64,000 bases of DNA. Source: Oscarella lobularis (taxonomy: Eukaryota > Porifera > Homoscleromorpha > Homosclerophorida > Oscarellidae). Location of the stretch: NCBI RefSeq assembly GCF_947507565.1, contig NC_089187.1, forward strand, positions 1,674,001 to 1,738,000. The letters are read 5' to 3'. Shown one piece after another: positions 24,401 to 37,182 of this stretch (the first letter of the stretch is position 1; each line of letters starts with the position of its first letter). The translations under genes were made by a program, and so were the position numbers. Below the pieces are notes generated by a model. The model worked only from the letters and a program-made list of their open reading frames with translations, ran no database searches and was not told the origin of the DNA.

Positions 24401-26226
24401 GCAAAGAAGCGTACGACTCCGCATTGAAAAGAAAAACGCCGTCACTGTACGCTCTGGCGTGTCGAGAGACGTAGCAGTTGGCGAGAGTCGTCTTTCCCAC
24501 GCCGCCCACACCAGAAATCACCTTAGAGACAGAGACAATAAACGATCCACGTATACAAAAAAGATCACAGGAGAAGACTGACCAGAATTCTGCGCTCTGT
24601 CATTGGCGCAACGGCGTAGTTTCGCGCCTCGGAACCCCAGAAAAATTTCTCTGCTTTTTGTAACTCTTCGTCTCTTCCTATCACTTGTAAGCGAGTGTCG
24701 TCAGGCAGAACTAAACCGGGTGCATTGCAATGTCTGTGGACCACTAAAGTCTATATCTTACTAGTAGCAATTTCTCCCTTTGTTGCCTGCTTCACGTCGT
24801 TCAGGACTCCCTTGAGATACTCGACGGAAGCTTTACTTTGGCCTTTCCACTGCTGATACTTGTGCAGCATGGACCACGCCATGTCATCAACTCCGAGGCC
24901 CTGCTTCTGACAGTTCTCGTCGATGCAGTCCAGTTCCACCCTCGGAAATCCAAGAAAAATGCCCAATTGCTTCCAGTAGTGGCGAACGTCCTTGAACGCG
25001 AAGTCAAACAACGATCGCTCGTAATCATTAGAAGCTAACCGCAGTAACTTATACACGAAAAGTAAAAAAAAAGAATGATACCTCGCTGAGCATCATCGTC
25101 AGAAACGTTTCCTTTCCGGCGTAAAACTAAAGCACCAATGTGAAGGGTCGATGTAATGAGGTTGTCACTTACTCAGTGCCATTGCAGCTCTATAAGAAAG
25201 TCTACGTTGTCTTTTCATTGTAGGATTCAGTTTCATCATGCTCGCGTGCAAGTGGCCAGGGTCTGATTTGTGACGAGAAAGGACGAGTCGAAGGTGCTCA
25301 ATGCAAGTTGCAAATCCTAACAGGATTCAGGCACGTGAACCTGAAACGTTTGTCTGAAAGTACCTGTACTTCGTGTGACCGTTCTAGCATCTAAAGAAAA
25401 AAATTCACTGCAAAACGTAGATACTATTCTCCTAGACAACATACCCAGTTCATCTGAGGCTTCCTCTGATACTGTCTCAGTGCCTGAGTTGCTGCTGTTG
25501 AGCGATGCGTTTGAAAGCTGGGCGAAGGCACGAATACGATCTTCGTCTATCACATCTGCGGCCGATGCAAGTAGAAGATAAACTTCCTGAACGCTGTGAC
25601 TGTGATGAGACAATGTGCTCAATAGCACAGCTTCACACACTGCAGACTCCAGTGAATGAAGACTTTTCAGTTTCGATTCTAAACATGTACAAACACCCTA
25701 ATTTCCCGAGCCGAACACCAGAAGGGTTCTAGAACTAAATACTCTACTTACACTCACCTTCGGGTTATAGCCACGTCAGAATTCTTGAAATCTCCGTCGT
25801 ACTTACATCGCTTTCGACGGCATTCTTCACACGAAGAAAGGTGGTCCTAAGCTCGTCATCACTGCAACCTACGAGAAAGACAGAGCAAAAGTAGAGGGAA
25901 CACGTAACTACACCTTCAATTCGATCTCACTGAGATTCGGTAGACATTCGTCAAGAACGTCGCTGTTTCCCACTTGGTGGACCGCTTCTCGGAAAACGCG
26001 AAGCTGCTCAGCTCTCGCACTGTTTTCGAACGTCCATTTCCTGAACGAGTAACGAAACTGCCGTTTCGCGTTTTTCGTCTCTTGGAGAAAGGAGAGCCAT
26101 TTCGGGCAAAACGTCACCATCAGCGAGAGTTTGTGCGATTGCGCCAACTCGAACGCTGTGGTCGGAACAAGAGAGATTGTACGCGAAGGAAAAGACAAGC
26201 ATTTGCTCTCTTGTGTACGCGTCCAT
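21424..26226 (-). CDS. Death-NB-ARC-TPR (NLR-like) protein, copy B (8-base deletion in exon 1)
   Basis: The start ATG at 26226 (MDAYTREQ) and the stop at 21424-21426 correspond to copy C. The Death domain (WKQLGIFLGFPRVELDCIDE) lies near 24770-25040, the IGR..EL segment near 24640-24700 and the P-loop GVGGVGKTTLA near 24490-24520. The continuous exon at about 23045-24315 carries VVVYDSAD, LITT and EGLPLALA, then a linker and TPR exons down to 21424. Exon 1 lacks 8 bases present in copies C and D (at about 26046, inside SLLERLFRKW), so translation from the usual ATG would stop early. The P-loop to TPR part looks intact. A downstream start or an assembly error are alternatives. STAND ATPases of this kind act as cytosolic danger sensors. 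Confidence 0.7.
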
Positions 26227-26723
26227 GACGCAACGCGCATGCGGCTATGACCTGATCAAGAGCGTTTGGTTTGGTTTGGGCATAGATCTATAGTTTGGGG
26301 CATCTGCCTAGTGCCTAGAGTATCTGTAGACTACTGGAGTCAGGCTTGTGCAGAGCCCTCCTCATTTTCATCACTTCGGTATTAGAGTGACTGGCAAAAA
26401 ATTGGAGAGTACTCCCACCTGGTGACGCCACTGATTTTGGCTCTTCTACTGATAACCTGCGGCTTTTGCTTACTGGTAAGTAACTCTTGGATGGTTTCTA
26501 TCCCAAAAGTTGGGCTTCACGTCAAAATTTAAAAAATCAAAAGTCTCCAACCAGCAAAATTATATAAACAACAAACGTCAAGTCTTACTAACAAAAGAAA
26601 AAAGAACTAACCACAGAAAGCGCATAAAAAGGTAAAAATAGGGTACATGCAAACAAGCAAACATCAAAGCACGACCGGCTAAGTATAGCAGACACTGGGG
26701 CAAACACTAAACAGTTTCCTATG

Positions 26724-29700
26724 TTATTTATAGGTGATCAGGTAGGTTGGGTAGGCTAGATGGTCTCGATAACAGCTGACAAAAATTGTTGGATCGTCGA
26801 CGTTGTCAACAGTTGAATCAAATCTGTCCGTCTTACTATCTTTGGGATTGATTAGTGGGGGCTCGATCATCTTCGAATTGCCGACTGTTGATCGGCCTAA
26901 AAGAACTTGGCAAAAGAACATGATTCGATTGCCGTTGCTGTCGGGCTTGGTGTATTCATGTGACAAATCCGCTCGTTTCGCGAAGTAAACGCCAGGACCG
27001 TATTTTGTTCCTAACATGCAGAATAGCGTTAAACTTTGCAACGTATTACTGCTAAACAAACCGGTCTTTGATCCCGCATAGCTGCGGTTAAATCCGTTGG
27101 CTATTATCTGCTTATGACAATCGTAGACTTCTGTAGACGTCCCGTGAAAAAGTCTTTTCCCCAAGGTAGCTCGTTTAGCTGCAATTTCGCTTTTTCGCAA
27201 ATCATGAAGAAGTTTCTTTTCCGCCTCGTATTTGCAGTAGATTCGAGGATTTTCAACTCGTTCTATTTTTTGAATTTGCAACGACAAAGTAGAAGCAAAT
27301 GTTGAAGTAAATCTCTGCGACACTTCAAAATATTCTTTGCTTTTGGGCGACAAGAGAACAAGCCTATGACCTTCGTCCATTCGGTATATTTCCCATGATA
27401 AAGGAATACACGCGTGCCCTGTAAAAATTCCACCTGTAAACCGATCTATCATAAACTGAAGCTAAATACCTGATACGCTAAAGTCTCGACGACCAATCTT
27501 CTTCGTCTCCTTGGTTCGTACGTTTTGCAGCGTCATTTTGGTAAAATCAACGGTCACTTTTTCGCCCTGCAATTGTAAGTCATGCGTTTTTTGCTTATCA
27601 TTACAATAAGCGAACTCAAGTTTCATGTTTTCTTCTGGAGAAAAGAGCTCATTCTTACCCTTGAAGTCATCCCATTTCCAGCCCACTTTCTCTGCAAGAA
27701 ACGTAACTTCAGTTTTGAACTTTTCTTCTTTCAGCAGGTCGCCCAGCCATGTGGTAACTTTTTCAAAAGCGTTGAAGACGTCCCTGCGCATTCCGTTTAG
27801 ATAAATTTCTGGCTTCTCATCTGAGGTTTTAACAACCAAAGCCACGTCAAACTCCTCCGCTATTGCTGTTAACTCATCCTCTTTTATGTCATTAGGCAGC
27901 TCCATTTTGACTTTCTGGCTGATGCATTCTTTATCCATGGCCTCTTTCAAACGTTTGACGGCAGAAGAGCAAGCATCCGTAGTTGCACCGATAACCGTTG
28001 CATGTACGACTTTAGGCTCGGCAGCAGCAATCTCTTTAACCTGTTTTGGACGAAAGGAGTTCAAGAAATACGAAGGCAAAGAGTTACTGGTATCAAAACA
28101 CCCTTCTTGAGAAAGAGGGGCGAACTGCTGTTGCAGTTCTTTTTCAAAGTCGTTTAGGCGACCGCTCTCAAAGACAATCAACTTGATGTGATTCAATGAC
28201 GGTGTAGAAACTTTTTCGGCAAATGCCTTTGCGCCGTGGATAATTGCTTCACAAGAAAGTCTGTTGCTGAACAAGAGTCTTGATGTTCCGATAGCAGGAA
28301 GAGCAATAGATGATAGTCCTTTTTGATCCGCTTTTATAAGGCAATCCGCCACCAAAGGAGCAATTTTTTGGATATTAGCTGCATCGCTAGAAGATTCATC
28401 GCATTTTTGAGGCGCAATAAGAAAAATGTGACAAGAGTTTTGCTGAGACGAAGGAATCTCTATCGGAGTTGTTCCTAGGCGTTGCTTTCGTTTCTCCCAA
28501 TCCGCTTTTAACAACGGATTAGCTTTCTTCACCTCTTCCCACACAACCCCTTCAGTGGCAATAATAGCATCACTTTGAATCTTCGTGATGTCGTCAAAAT
28601 CAATTGTGAATTTGCAACCGTTTGACAAAATTGCCTGGTCGGCAGCCTTTAGATGCTCTCCGGAGGACGAGAAAGAGTCTAAATTAATCTTGATGAGACG
28701 TTTGTCCAAGGCTTGCCGATACGCTGAGAGGTGAGAGCTCTTATAAATGACGACTAAGACTTTTGTAAGGCTAGACTGCGGCCGTTTCCTCTGAAATCGT
28801 TCAATTCCAGCAAAGAGCGCGTCGGCGGCGGCGTCAATATTAAAATTCAACTCTCCGGTACCAAGTGCAGGAAAGGCAATCTTTTTGACATCAAGCTGCG
28901 CTGCTTCCATCAAGCACTCGTAAACCAGAGAGCAAATATCCTAGCACAAAATAGCCTACAATAGCATCGCAAAGGCTTTGAACGCGCAACAGCGCCGCTA
29001 ATGCGCTATCGCACAAAATTCAAAGAACCTCTAAACAAAGGCCCTTTAGCAGTTTACGGGGTCGGGGCATCAGGGTAGTCAAAGAGCGCTCAATGACTAC
29101 GCTGAAAATCACTGACCGCACTAGAAAACTTCAAGTTCTTACCTTAACAGTTGGTGCAGAGCACGCATGAATTATACAATTTGCAGGGAGATTGTATCCA
29201 GGGGTGGTCCGCACTCCTCCAGGCTTCAACTGCCCTTTTGCTTTAACGGAAGCAAAGCAGTCTTTCTGCAGCTGAGGTCCAGCTGCACTCGAAATTGCTT
29301 TAGCTGTCTCGCCCAAGGCCAGGTTGAGATCTTCATTTGCTGGGCTAACAATTGCATTTGCCTAAAAGAAAACGATTAGTAGAACATAGATCTAACGCTA
29401 CAAAAAGAAACCGACCTTTTGTTTTGCTATATCACCGCTTTTTACTCTAACGACAAAGCTACAAGATTCTGATTTAGAATGCTTCACGGAAGCTGAAGCA
29501 ATGACAGGAGATTCAGAAGCAGTAGCAGAGGCAGCAGGAGCAGCAGAAGCAGGAGCAGCAAGAGCAGGAGCAGCGATCCCCGCATCTGCACAAACCCCCG
29601 AAGCAAAACCAAACATAGACATAGACAGTGGCAAAGCGGAAGAACTGAGCGCCGCAGGTGCGCAAGCTGCTCGACGGAACATTCTATCCAGACTGCTGCT

Positions 29701-32700
29701 AAAGCAGCGAACATTATCCGTGTCTGATGGACGCATTACAAAGTCTACGGACTCGAGCGATGTACAAGGAATCTCAGAGAAAAAGTCGTCAACTGCTTTT
29801 ACCATTACGTCGGCAACAACAGGACTGAGACCTCCATACAAGCCTGCGCTGATCGCTGGGAAAGCGATGCAAGAGAAGTTTGATTCGCTAGCGATCTTCA
29901 TAGATGCACGGACGGCATCCAATAGCAGTCTTTTTCTATCTTCAGATTGATGCATGCCTTCCCACTCCGGTCCAACAGCGTGAATAATGCACTTCGTTGT
30001 GTGGAGTTGACCCGGTCCGGTTTTCAAAGCGTCTCCGGTTGGAACACGACCATTCGGCAGTTTCGCTAAACGTGCATAACTTTCGTCTTGCACTTCGTCA
30101 CCAGCACATTTGATGATGCGAGCCGCTAAGCCTCCCGCATGACAAAGACTTTCGTTCGCTGCGTTTACAATAGCGTCAGCTTGGTGTTCGCAAATATCAC
30201 CAGTGTATAAACAAATTCTTTTCAGCGGTGAATTTGAGGGCATAAATGCTGACACAAAAGTAGAATTGGGCTGAAGAGCAGCATAAAAGGTGGGCTCGTC
30301 ATCGCCTTCATCAAGCGAAACAACGACAGACTCCTTGTCTTCTATTATCTTCTTGTCTTGTTCGTAAGAACCCACCGCAATATACCTGTGCAGTCCGTGC
30401 TTTTTAAGGTTCCATTGCTCCATCTTGATTTTCGCCAACTCCCTGTCAACTCGCTTTCCCAGCTCTGTGATGCCGCCTTTTGTCGCTTTCAAAACTATTT
30501 GAGGACGAGGACCGCCAAGAAAGGAAACTTCAGCTTTGTATTCTTCCATCTCAGCAGCAACAGCAATAGAAAACGATTTCCAGAAAAATCGTTCAAAAAA
30601 TTTTGCTACGAAAGCCGTACGCAATTGACGACGAGCTTCATGCAAAACGTTATTAGCAAGGTACGCGTTGAAAGCATTACTGACTGAGGACACACTCCAA
30701 CTGAATCCCGTCAGCAAGAATTGCTTGGACGATGGGTCTCCAAAACCCTTAGCTATAAGCATGCCCTCAAAATTGCTGCACATCTCCTGCATCCATTTGC
30801 CCATTGCTTCGCTTCGCATCATAAAAAGGCTTTCTTTGTCAGAAAAAGCTACGTCTTCCGTAGTAAAGCTATTATCGTAAGTATTAACGGCTTCATTCAG
30901 TTCCTCCCCATTCGTTGCTAATATATGAAGATATGACGAAGTATCAAGGGCTACAGCTGCTTCAATGCCGTTTTTGGCAAGTAGATCATCAAATTTTTTC
31001 AAGCCACCTTGTAGAAAGAACTCGACCATATCATGGCTTATAAATATTTCTCGATCTTTCATATCGGAAAGAAAGCTTTTCAACCCCTCCTTTGCATGTT
31101 TCACTTTGTAAGATTGACCTTCAATAGAAACGCGACTTGATTCCAGGAAAAAGGTAACTCCCTCCAAGCGTTCAAAGTACTTTTTAGAACGCAGAAGATT
31201 TAGATGAAGAGGAGATGGAAAAAGTACTCGTTTAGTCACTATTTCCTCGTCTTGTGCCAAAGAGCTATGCCTTTCCGAGCAAGGTTGATAGATACGATCC
31301 ACTTGCACCATTTCCCCAATAAATACAAGCATGAATTTCTTTGGATATTCTCGTATTGAAATCTCGTTTCCTTTTCCGGCGTTCTCTTTGTTAGCAAATA
31401 CTTTCATTTTTTCATAGAACTCCGAAGACGTCATTGTTAGTTCGCGACGTCCAAATCGGTTATACTCCTGGAAGAATTTTTCCTCCATGTTATCCTGCCA
31501 TTTTTTTGCCTCCTCCGCTGACATGTAGTGCATTTCGTGACTTCTAATCGTGAATACGCTATTTTCTTCGCACCAGTAAAGTTTGCCAAGTTGGTAAAGA
31601 GCTCTTCGAGACGCATCCCTGTTCAAAACGAAATTCATAAGCTCTGGCGAAATGCTTGGTTTTGTTACAGAAAACGTTACGGGCGTGTTAAGTACCTCTG
31701 ACGAGATAGAAGTCCCCAAATACAAGTCTTCTTCACTATCAGAATCCTCTAGTAAAATCTCGCTATAGTGACGAATAAGCGGACGGACACCGCTGCAGAT
31801 TTCAGGTAAACTGCTAGCGTCAATGTCTAAAACGTTCTTCACGTCTAGAAATAACAAACAAATAAATAAATAGAGCTACAAAGTTTGAGAATGCTTACTA
31901 ACCAGACTCAGTCCGAAACTCCACTAAAAAATCTTCTTTATCTGGAGATTTAACTACGCTTTCCACAAGCGGAAAACAAGGAAGAGCGGCAAGATATCGC
32001 TGTAACCTGAATATAGTCACTTCCGAACTCATCGCAAATACCTCCAATTTCAAGATAGCAGGGGCAAGATGGAATTCAAGAAAAACTCTTTTGTTTTCAT
32101 CAATTGCAAGCTCTTTTGCTGTTTGGTTTAGCCTATTGACCATGGATTCATCTACAATTAATTAAAGGAATATTTGGCAACTTAGTTACAAGTACCTAAA
32201 GACGTACCAGCTAGATCCTTCTTCAAAATGACAGTACATTTCGTTTTGTCCTGTCGCCAAAATTTTATATCAGCAATATCTTCACTATTAATTGCCTGCT
32301 TGCTTATAATATGAAACTTAAGGTCTTCTTTAGACACATCTCCTCTGATGTTGCTGATTAGAAATTTGCCGGGATCATGTTTCTCAGAGGAATCAACGTC
32401 TATCTTTACGGACGTATTTTCATCATATTGAAGAGAACGGTTTTCGAGATTCCAAAGAGCAGAAATAGCTACAGAGAACAGTTAATCGCGAATGAATAAA
32501 ACGGATCAAATACCACTCACTCTTGCGGTCTCGCAATTCTATGCGTACGCGGCTCGTTTCGTCTTCGGCTTTCTCTTCACCCCAGTATTTCAAAATCTTG
32601 TCGTTAATAGCTTTTTCGACCATTTCGATAATTTTCTCCGGACGTTCGTTCGGAGGGAGACCAAGCAGTAGCACACAGTTTTTACCAGGAGAAACAGCCG

Positions 32701-34512
32701 CGTCTTTCTCTTCTAGAGGTAACTGCATCCTCCCTTGAACAGCAGAAGGAGAAAAAGAAAAAGGGCGGCCAACATTTTCCTGAGCGCCATGCTTAAAACC
32801 AAGGTCTGATGCTGACGTGTTTCTGTGAAACCATTGGCCTGACGAAACATCGCCTATCGGCACATTCCTAAAGCCAAATGAACCGGGTCGTTCTGACCAC
32901 CGCATTGGGACGCCGCGGCTGTGAAGACGCAACACTCCGCGCCCTCGGCCTCTACCCAAAGAGGGGGGCTTCTGCACTTCTAAATAAAATATAGATTACA
33001 TGAGACGAAACAAACTGCAGCGCGTAATAGAGAAAATAATAGGCATGCAGATCTTCCCCTCCCCGCCCAGATCAAATGCAGGTGACTTTTAGCTTTTGTA
33101 AGTAAAATTTTGATTGCGTAAAGATTCTCAGGCAAGGCGCAGATTTACCTTGGGAAGCAGTTTGTTCTAGAGTGCTATGCATAGAAAACAGCTTTATGAT
33201 TTCAATAAATCGCGGCACAAGATCTTCAAATGACGGCCGCTGAATTGGCTGACGTGCTGTGCATCTCTGCATGATTTCTGAGTAGCCAATTGGTGCTGGC
33301 TGTCGTTGAGGGCTTTTCTGCATAATCACGTCAATTCCAACATCAGTATCTAAAAAGCACCCGGTTAAAAGAATCCAGCAGATGCTCAAAGGAAGAAGAA
33401 CAAAATGACTTTGCCAGAGACTTATACGGTAATGGCGCTCTTGTTTACATAAGCAAATAAGGGTAAGTGTGGGTCACCCATCACGTGATCCACACACGCC
33501 CAGTCTAGGACTCCGGAAGACACATACCGAATGAGAAGCTCCTTTCTCTTATCGTCAACATTGTGACACCAAAACTAAATACAAGGCATATGAGTCAAAC
33601 GTTTGTTAAACCAGGGATACTAGATAAATAGATAGATAGATTGTCTAGTATCCCTGGTTAAACCCTAGTAAAAGCACAAAACCTGTAGACGTCGCTTTTC
33701 ATTCGAACTTCCGTACTCAAGACGACGCTTTCTGATCGCTCAGGTGCCATAAACAAAGGAGTTCCACTCTTTTTCTCAGCAGCCGTTCCTGTTTTAGTCC
33801 AATTGGACTCAATACGAATTCTAGCAAGACCAAAATCAGTAATCTAAAGAGCACAAAGTGTATAAAGGTTACTGAAAACCTATGAATAGTAGTACCTTGC
33901 ACTTCAACTTTTCAGAGGGCGTGAGCTCCAACAGAATGTTGTCTGGCTTGATGTCAAAATGTATGACGCCCTTTCCATGAAGAAAAGCCATTCCAGACGA
34001 GATTTGGAGGCAAATGTCGAGCCGGTTTTGCCACTTGACAAAAGCAGGCGCAGCTAATACGCTAAAGTCGTCGTGTTGATCATTGACGGGCTTCTCGTCG
34101 CTGTCTAATAAATCAGACAGGTCGCCGCCCCGCACGTACTCAAACAGTAGAGCGAAATAATTCGGTGAATTGCAAACCCCCAAGCAACGCACGATGTTTT
34201 CGTGCTGCGGCAGAGAGAATAAGATTTCTGCCTCCCTGACTAGCGATCGAGTTTTCCTACAGAAACGCGGGTTTCTGTGACTTGTTGAACATTAGACGAA
34301 TGCGTCTCGCACTGACTTTTCCTTTCTCCGCATTTGGCTAAGGACTTTCACTGCTACCGTCTGGACCTCGGACTCTCCAGAGGGGCCCCTTGTCGTTAGC
34401 TGAGATTTGTACACTTCGGCATAGGAACCAGAACCAAGAAAATCCTTTTCTTCGTCGTACGCAACATCTTCTCTTTTGTACGTCGCGTCAGGAGGTATCG
34501 GAGGTATAGACC
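26724..34512 (-). CDS. non-RD protein kinase-RRM/KH-macro-WWE-PARP fusion (PARP14-like C-terminus)
   Basis: Kinase exons: 34317-34512 (Gly loop GSGSYAEV, VAVKVL), 33896-34256 (REAEIL helix, catalytic loop HFDIKPDN), 33683-33843 (DFGLAR, GTPLFMAPER), then C-lobe pieces to 33149 (RCTARQPIQRPSFEDL). The exon ending at 33149 in phase 1 joins in phase to 32979 (RG-rich, then an RRM-like LLLGLPP). KH/RRM-like exons follow to 31.9 kb. The large exon 29.4-31.86 kb ends in macrodomain 1 (GDICEHQADAIVNAANE). Macrodomain 2 spans 29.4-28.75 kb and a degenerate third 28.7-28.1 kb. WWE (KVGWKWDDF) is at about 27.5-27.7 kb. The PARP catalytic domain (LFHGTS, YGPGVYFA) ends at 26724. DHLAYPTYLI replaces the Glu motif, so mono-ADP-ribosylation is expected. 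First exon and the C-lobe splicing at 33.2-33.6 kb are unresolved. Confidence 0.75.
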
Positions 34513-35503
34513 CCTTGCAGTTGGCGTGGGAGTCAACGATAGCTCACGCGCTGGAGTACAACCGGGACTTGTCACACGCATAAAACGGCCCGAAACACTA
34601 CTTTCCTTCCCAATTACAGAGCTGCCGTGACAAGATCAGAGAGTACTCGTCTATACGAAGAAAAAGGGCAACTCGCGAAAGGCGTCGATCCTTCGCAAAG
34701 CCATTACGCGAGTGGGCGGATAACATCGACAAGTGGCCGGCGATTACAGGGACGTATTCGATCATAGCGCCAAGCTCATACACAAGTGAGGTCTTCCTGA
34801 ATTACCGAAATATCAACTGCTACAAGCGATTTCTTTCGAAATGGGTCGGATCGTTGTTTGACACGTCTGTCGCTGAAAATCGCCTCCGAATCATTGCAGT
34901 AAAAGTAGGCTAATTCGTTTTCGTGTCATCTAGGGACTTTGTGAGTACCATTCTGGCGGAAAACTTGCAAAAATACTCCAGAATGAGTCCACGGATACTG
35001 CAGCCTGAGGTTCTCAGACATATTTTTTTCAAGTTTTCCGCCAGAGTAATACTCACAAAACTAGCACAAAGCCCATAGATGACACGAAACGTATTAGCCT
35101 ACCTTTACTGCAACGATTCGACGGCGATTTTCAGCGACAGGCGTGTCAAACAACGATCCGACGCATTTCGAAAGAAATCGCTGGTAGCACTTGATATTTC
35201 GGTAATTCAGGAAGACCTCACTCGTGTATGAGCTTGGCGCTATGATCGAATACGTCCCTGTAATCGCCGGCCACTTGTCGATGTTATCCGCCCACTCGCG
35301 TAATGGCTTTGCGAAGGATCGACGCCTTTCGCGAGTTGCCCTTTTTCTTCGTATAGACGAGTACTCTCTGATCTTGTCAGGGCAGCTCTGTAATAGGGAA
35401 GGAGAGTAGAGTTTCGGGCTCTTTTATGCGTTTGGCAAGTCCCGGTTGTCCTCCAGTAGGCGTGTCACCGTCTAATTGGTCGCGTGCCTGCAAGGGGTCT
35501 ATA
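34504..35503. repeat. ~1-kb inverted repeat (arms ~470 bases) at the kinase 5' end
   Basis: The left arm (34504-34968) and right arm (35029-35503) are near-exact reverse complements separated by about 60 bases. They include mirrored 61-codon frames beginning MYELGAMIEYVPVIAG on both strands. The left arm ends at the presumed first kinase exon: TATAGACCCCTTGCAG at 34504 mirrors 35488-35503. The repeat therefore covers the 5' flank of the kinase-PARP gene. It may be an inverted duplication of an upstream exon, a fold-back element, or an assembly palindrome. Confidence 0.75.
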
Positions 35504-35890
35504 GACGCCATGACTTGCGAGAAAAAGGGCGGACCCAGATTCTCTCGACCAATGGACGAAGCAAGACGACATAGAATTAGCATATGAGCGCGTTAAAGAT
35601 AACGGAGAATAACAATGGACTAAACTCACTCGAGGGCTGGCTTCGGTCGCGCAAAACCCAACTGCGACTCTTTTCGTCTTGTTCCTGATCAAAGCGGAGC
35701 TGTAGCGAACGGGATCATGGCTGGAGCTCGGCCGCTTCGAGTGGCCTTCTCTACAAACTCTAGTATCTAGGAGGCGAGAACGGCGAAACGTGTAGCCCAA
35801 CACGCAAAGCTTTAGTTGCGGGCGAACCGCCTCGGCGAAGACGCGCCACGTCGCGATGAGAACGGCGTAGGCGGAGATCATTTGCATTCG
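35377..35890 (-). CDS. possible small secreted or orphan protein
   Basis: A minus frame starting MISAYAVLIATWRVFAEAV near 35884 looks like a signal sequence. It stays open to about 35628, where ASPR is followed by GTGAGT, a possible splice donor. A second open segment (about 35583-35377, SQVMASIDPLQARDQ then PETLLSFPITELP and stop) lies partly in the inverted repeat. I do not recognise the protein and the join is not proven. It could equally be non-coding sequence between two repeats. Confidence 0.25.
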
Positions 35891-35979
35891 AACCACCCTG
35901 GATCAGGGAGGGCATATCGTCCGGTCGTTATGTGTACACAAAAAGCATAGATACCTACCCCTACACGCGAGTACAGGGA

Positions 35980-37182
35980 AGATCCATGAAATGTTCTTGA
36001 AGATTCTGACTCGATCTGCCACATACGTTGCAAGTAAGATGTTGACTTTGCAAATTTATACTCTGTCTCAATGACTACCTGACTAGACAATACATCATGC
36101 CGATGATTTTCTCTCCTGGACGCTCCAACGAGCGACGACTTGATGACGGAGAAAAGAATTCAATTCAACTCATGAACGCCTCTGTAGAAGCGCCTATGAA
36201 AAAAGACCGTCTCATTGGCCACTTTTTTCCACTCAAACCTCCTTGGACATCTTTGCGCCAAGCTGGTCTGTCAATAATCCAGTAGATGCTGGAGTTCAGT
36301 AAGAATTTTTCTCGCCTACACCCATGAAGAAAAACGAAAATTAATTAAAAATATGATGTCATAGTCACAATAGACGTCAATTTTAAATGGGCATAGAAAG
36401 CAAATTTCACGGTAAGTATGAGATCGTACACTTGTGTCGCTTGGGAATCCAGTTCCTGATATCTACCGGTAGTCCGTAGATCGATAGAATGGTCAATGCG
36501 TAGCTGCGGAGCATTGTGAGTATTCACGAGCGCGTTTTTCTTTGCCTCGGAACTCGGGCGCGTGGTGTAGAATTCGTAGGAGAGCGTTTTTCGATAGGAC
36601 GTCGCTCCCAGGTTGTCTAAACCGCTCGGATTCGAGCTTCCTCGCCGTAGGAATAAGACTAGCTCTCTTTTTCTTCGCAATTTAGGCAACGGCTCGACGA
36701 ATTATAAGAGCACGGGGCCCAGGAGTTCGCGTCAGGGCCCCCGATTTCTCGCGAACGAATGATCTGCAACAGAAAAACGATGATAAGTGCTGATTGGTAA
36801 AAAAGTCTCCAGTCGGCGACCTGTCCGCCAGGCGGCGAGACGTTCTTTGCACGGGTCGGGATAAATAATCACGTGCATCCAGTACTGAATTACCTAATAA
36901 CTTCAATCGCTCCCGTCTTGTGCCTTGACCCTCGCCTTCGGTTCCTGTTCGTGATGCAGATAGATACTGTGTATCGTTTCTTCACGAAGAATCTACTGAC
37001 AGAAAATCAACTGATCGAAAACTGTCTAAGTCACACAGAAATTTCTAATCGAAAAAGAAGGAAAAAACAAAAACGAACCCCAAAACGCACATACACACGC
37101 AATATATCAAACCTTGCGGTTTACAAGAATCCTTTTCATCTTTCAATTCGTCCAAATGAACAGAACAAAACTGTTTCTCTGT
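35980..37182. repeat. 1.2-kb dispersed duplication, copy 1
   Basis: Colinear with 44115-45322 at roughly 90% by eye, from CCATGAAATGTTCTTGAA to AATTCGTCCAAATGAAC, with many small indels. Minus frames in both copies share a segment KLESERFRQPGSDVLSKNAL that stays open longest in this copy, so a coding exon may once have been here. No domain is recognised. Confidence 0.6.

Noticed and set aside
29484-29714. Leucine-rich minus frame and Ala-rich plus frame over the PARP linker
   Set aside because: Both are shadows of the Ala/Pro/Ser-rich linker between macrodomains 1 and 2.
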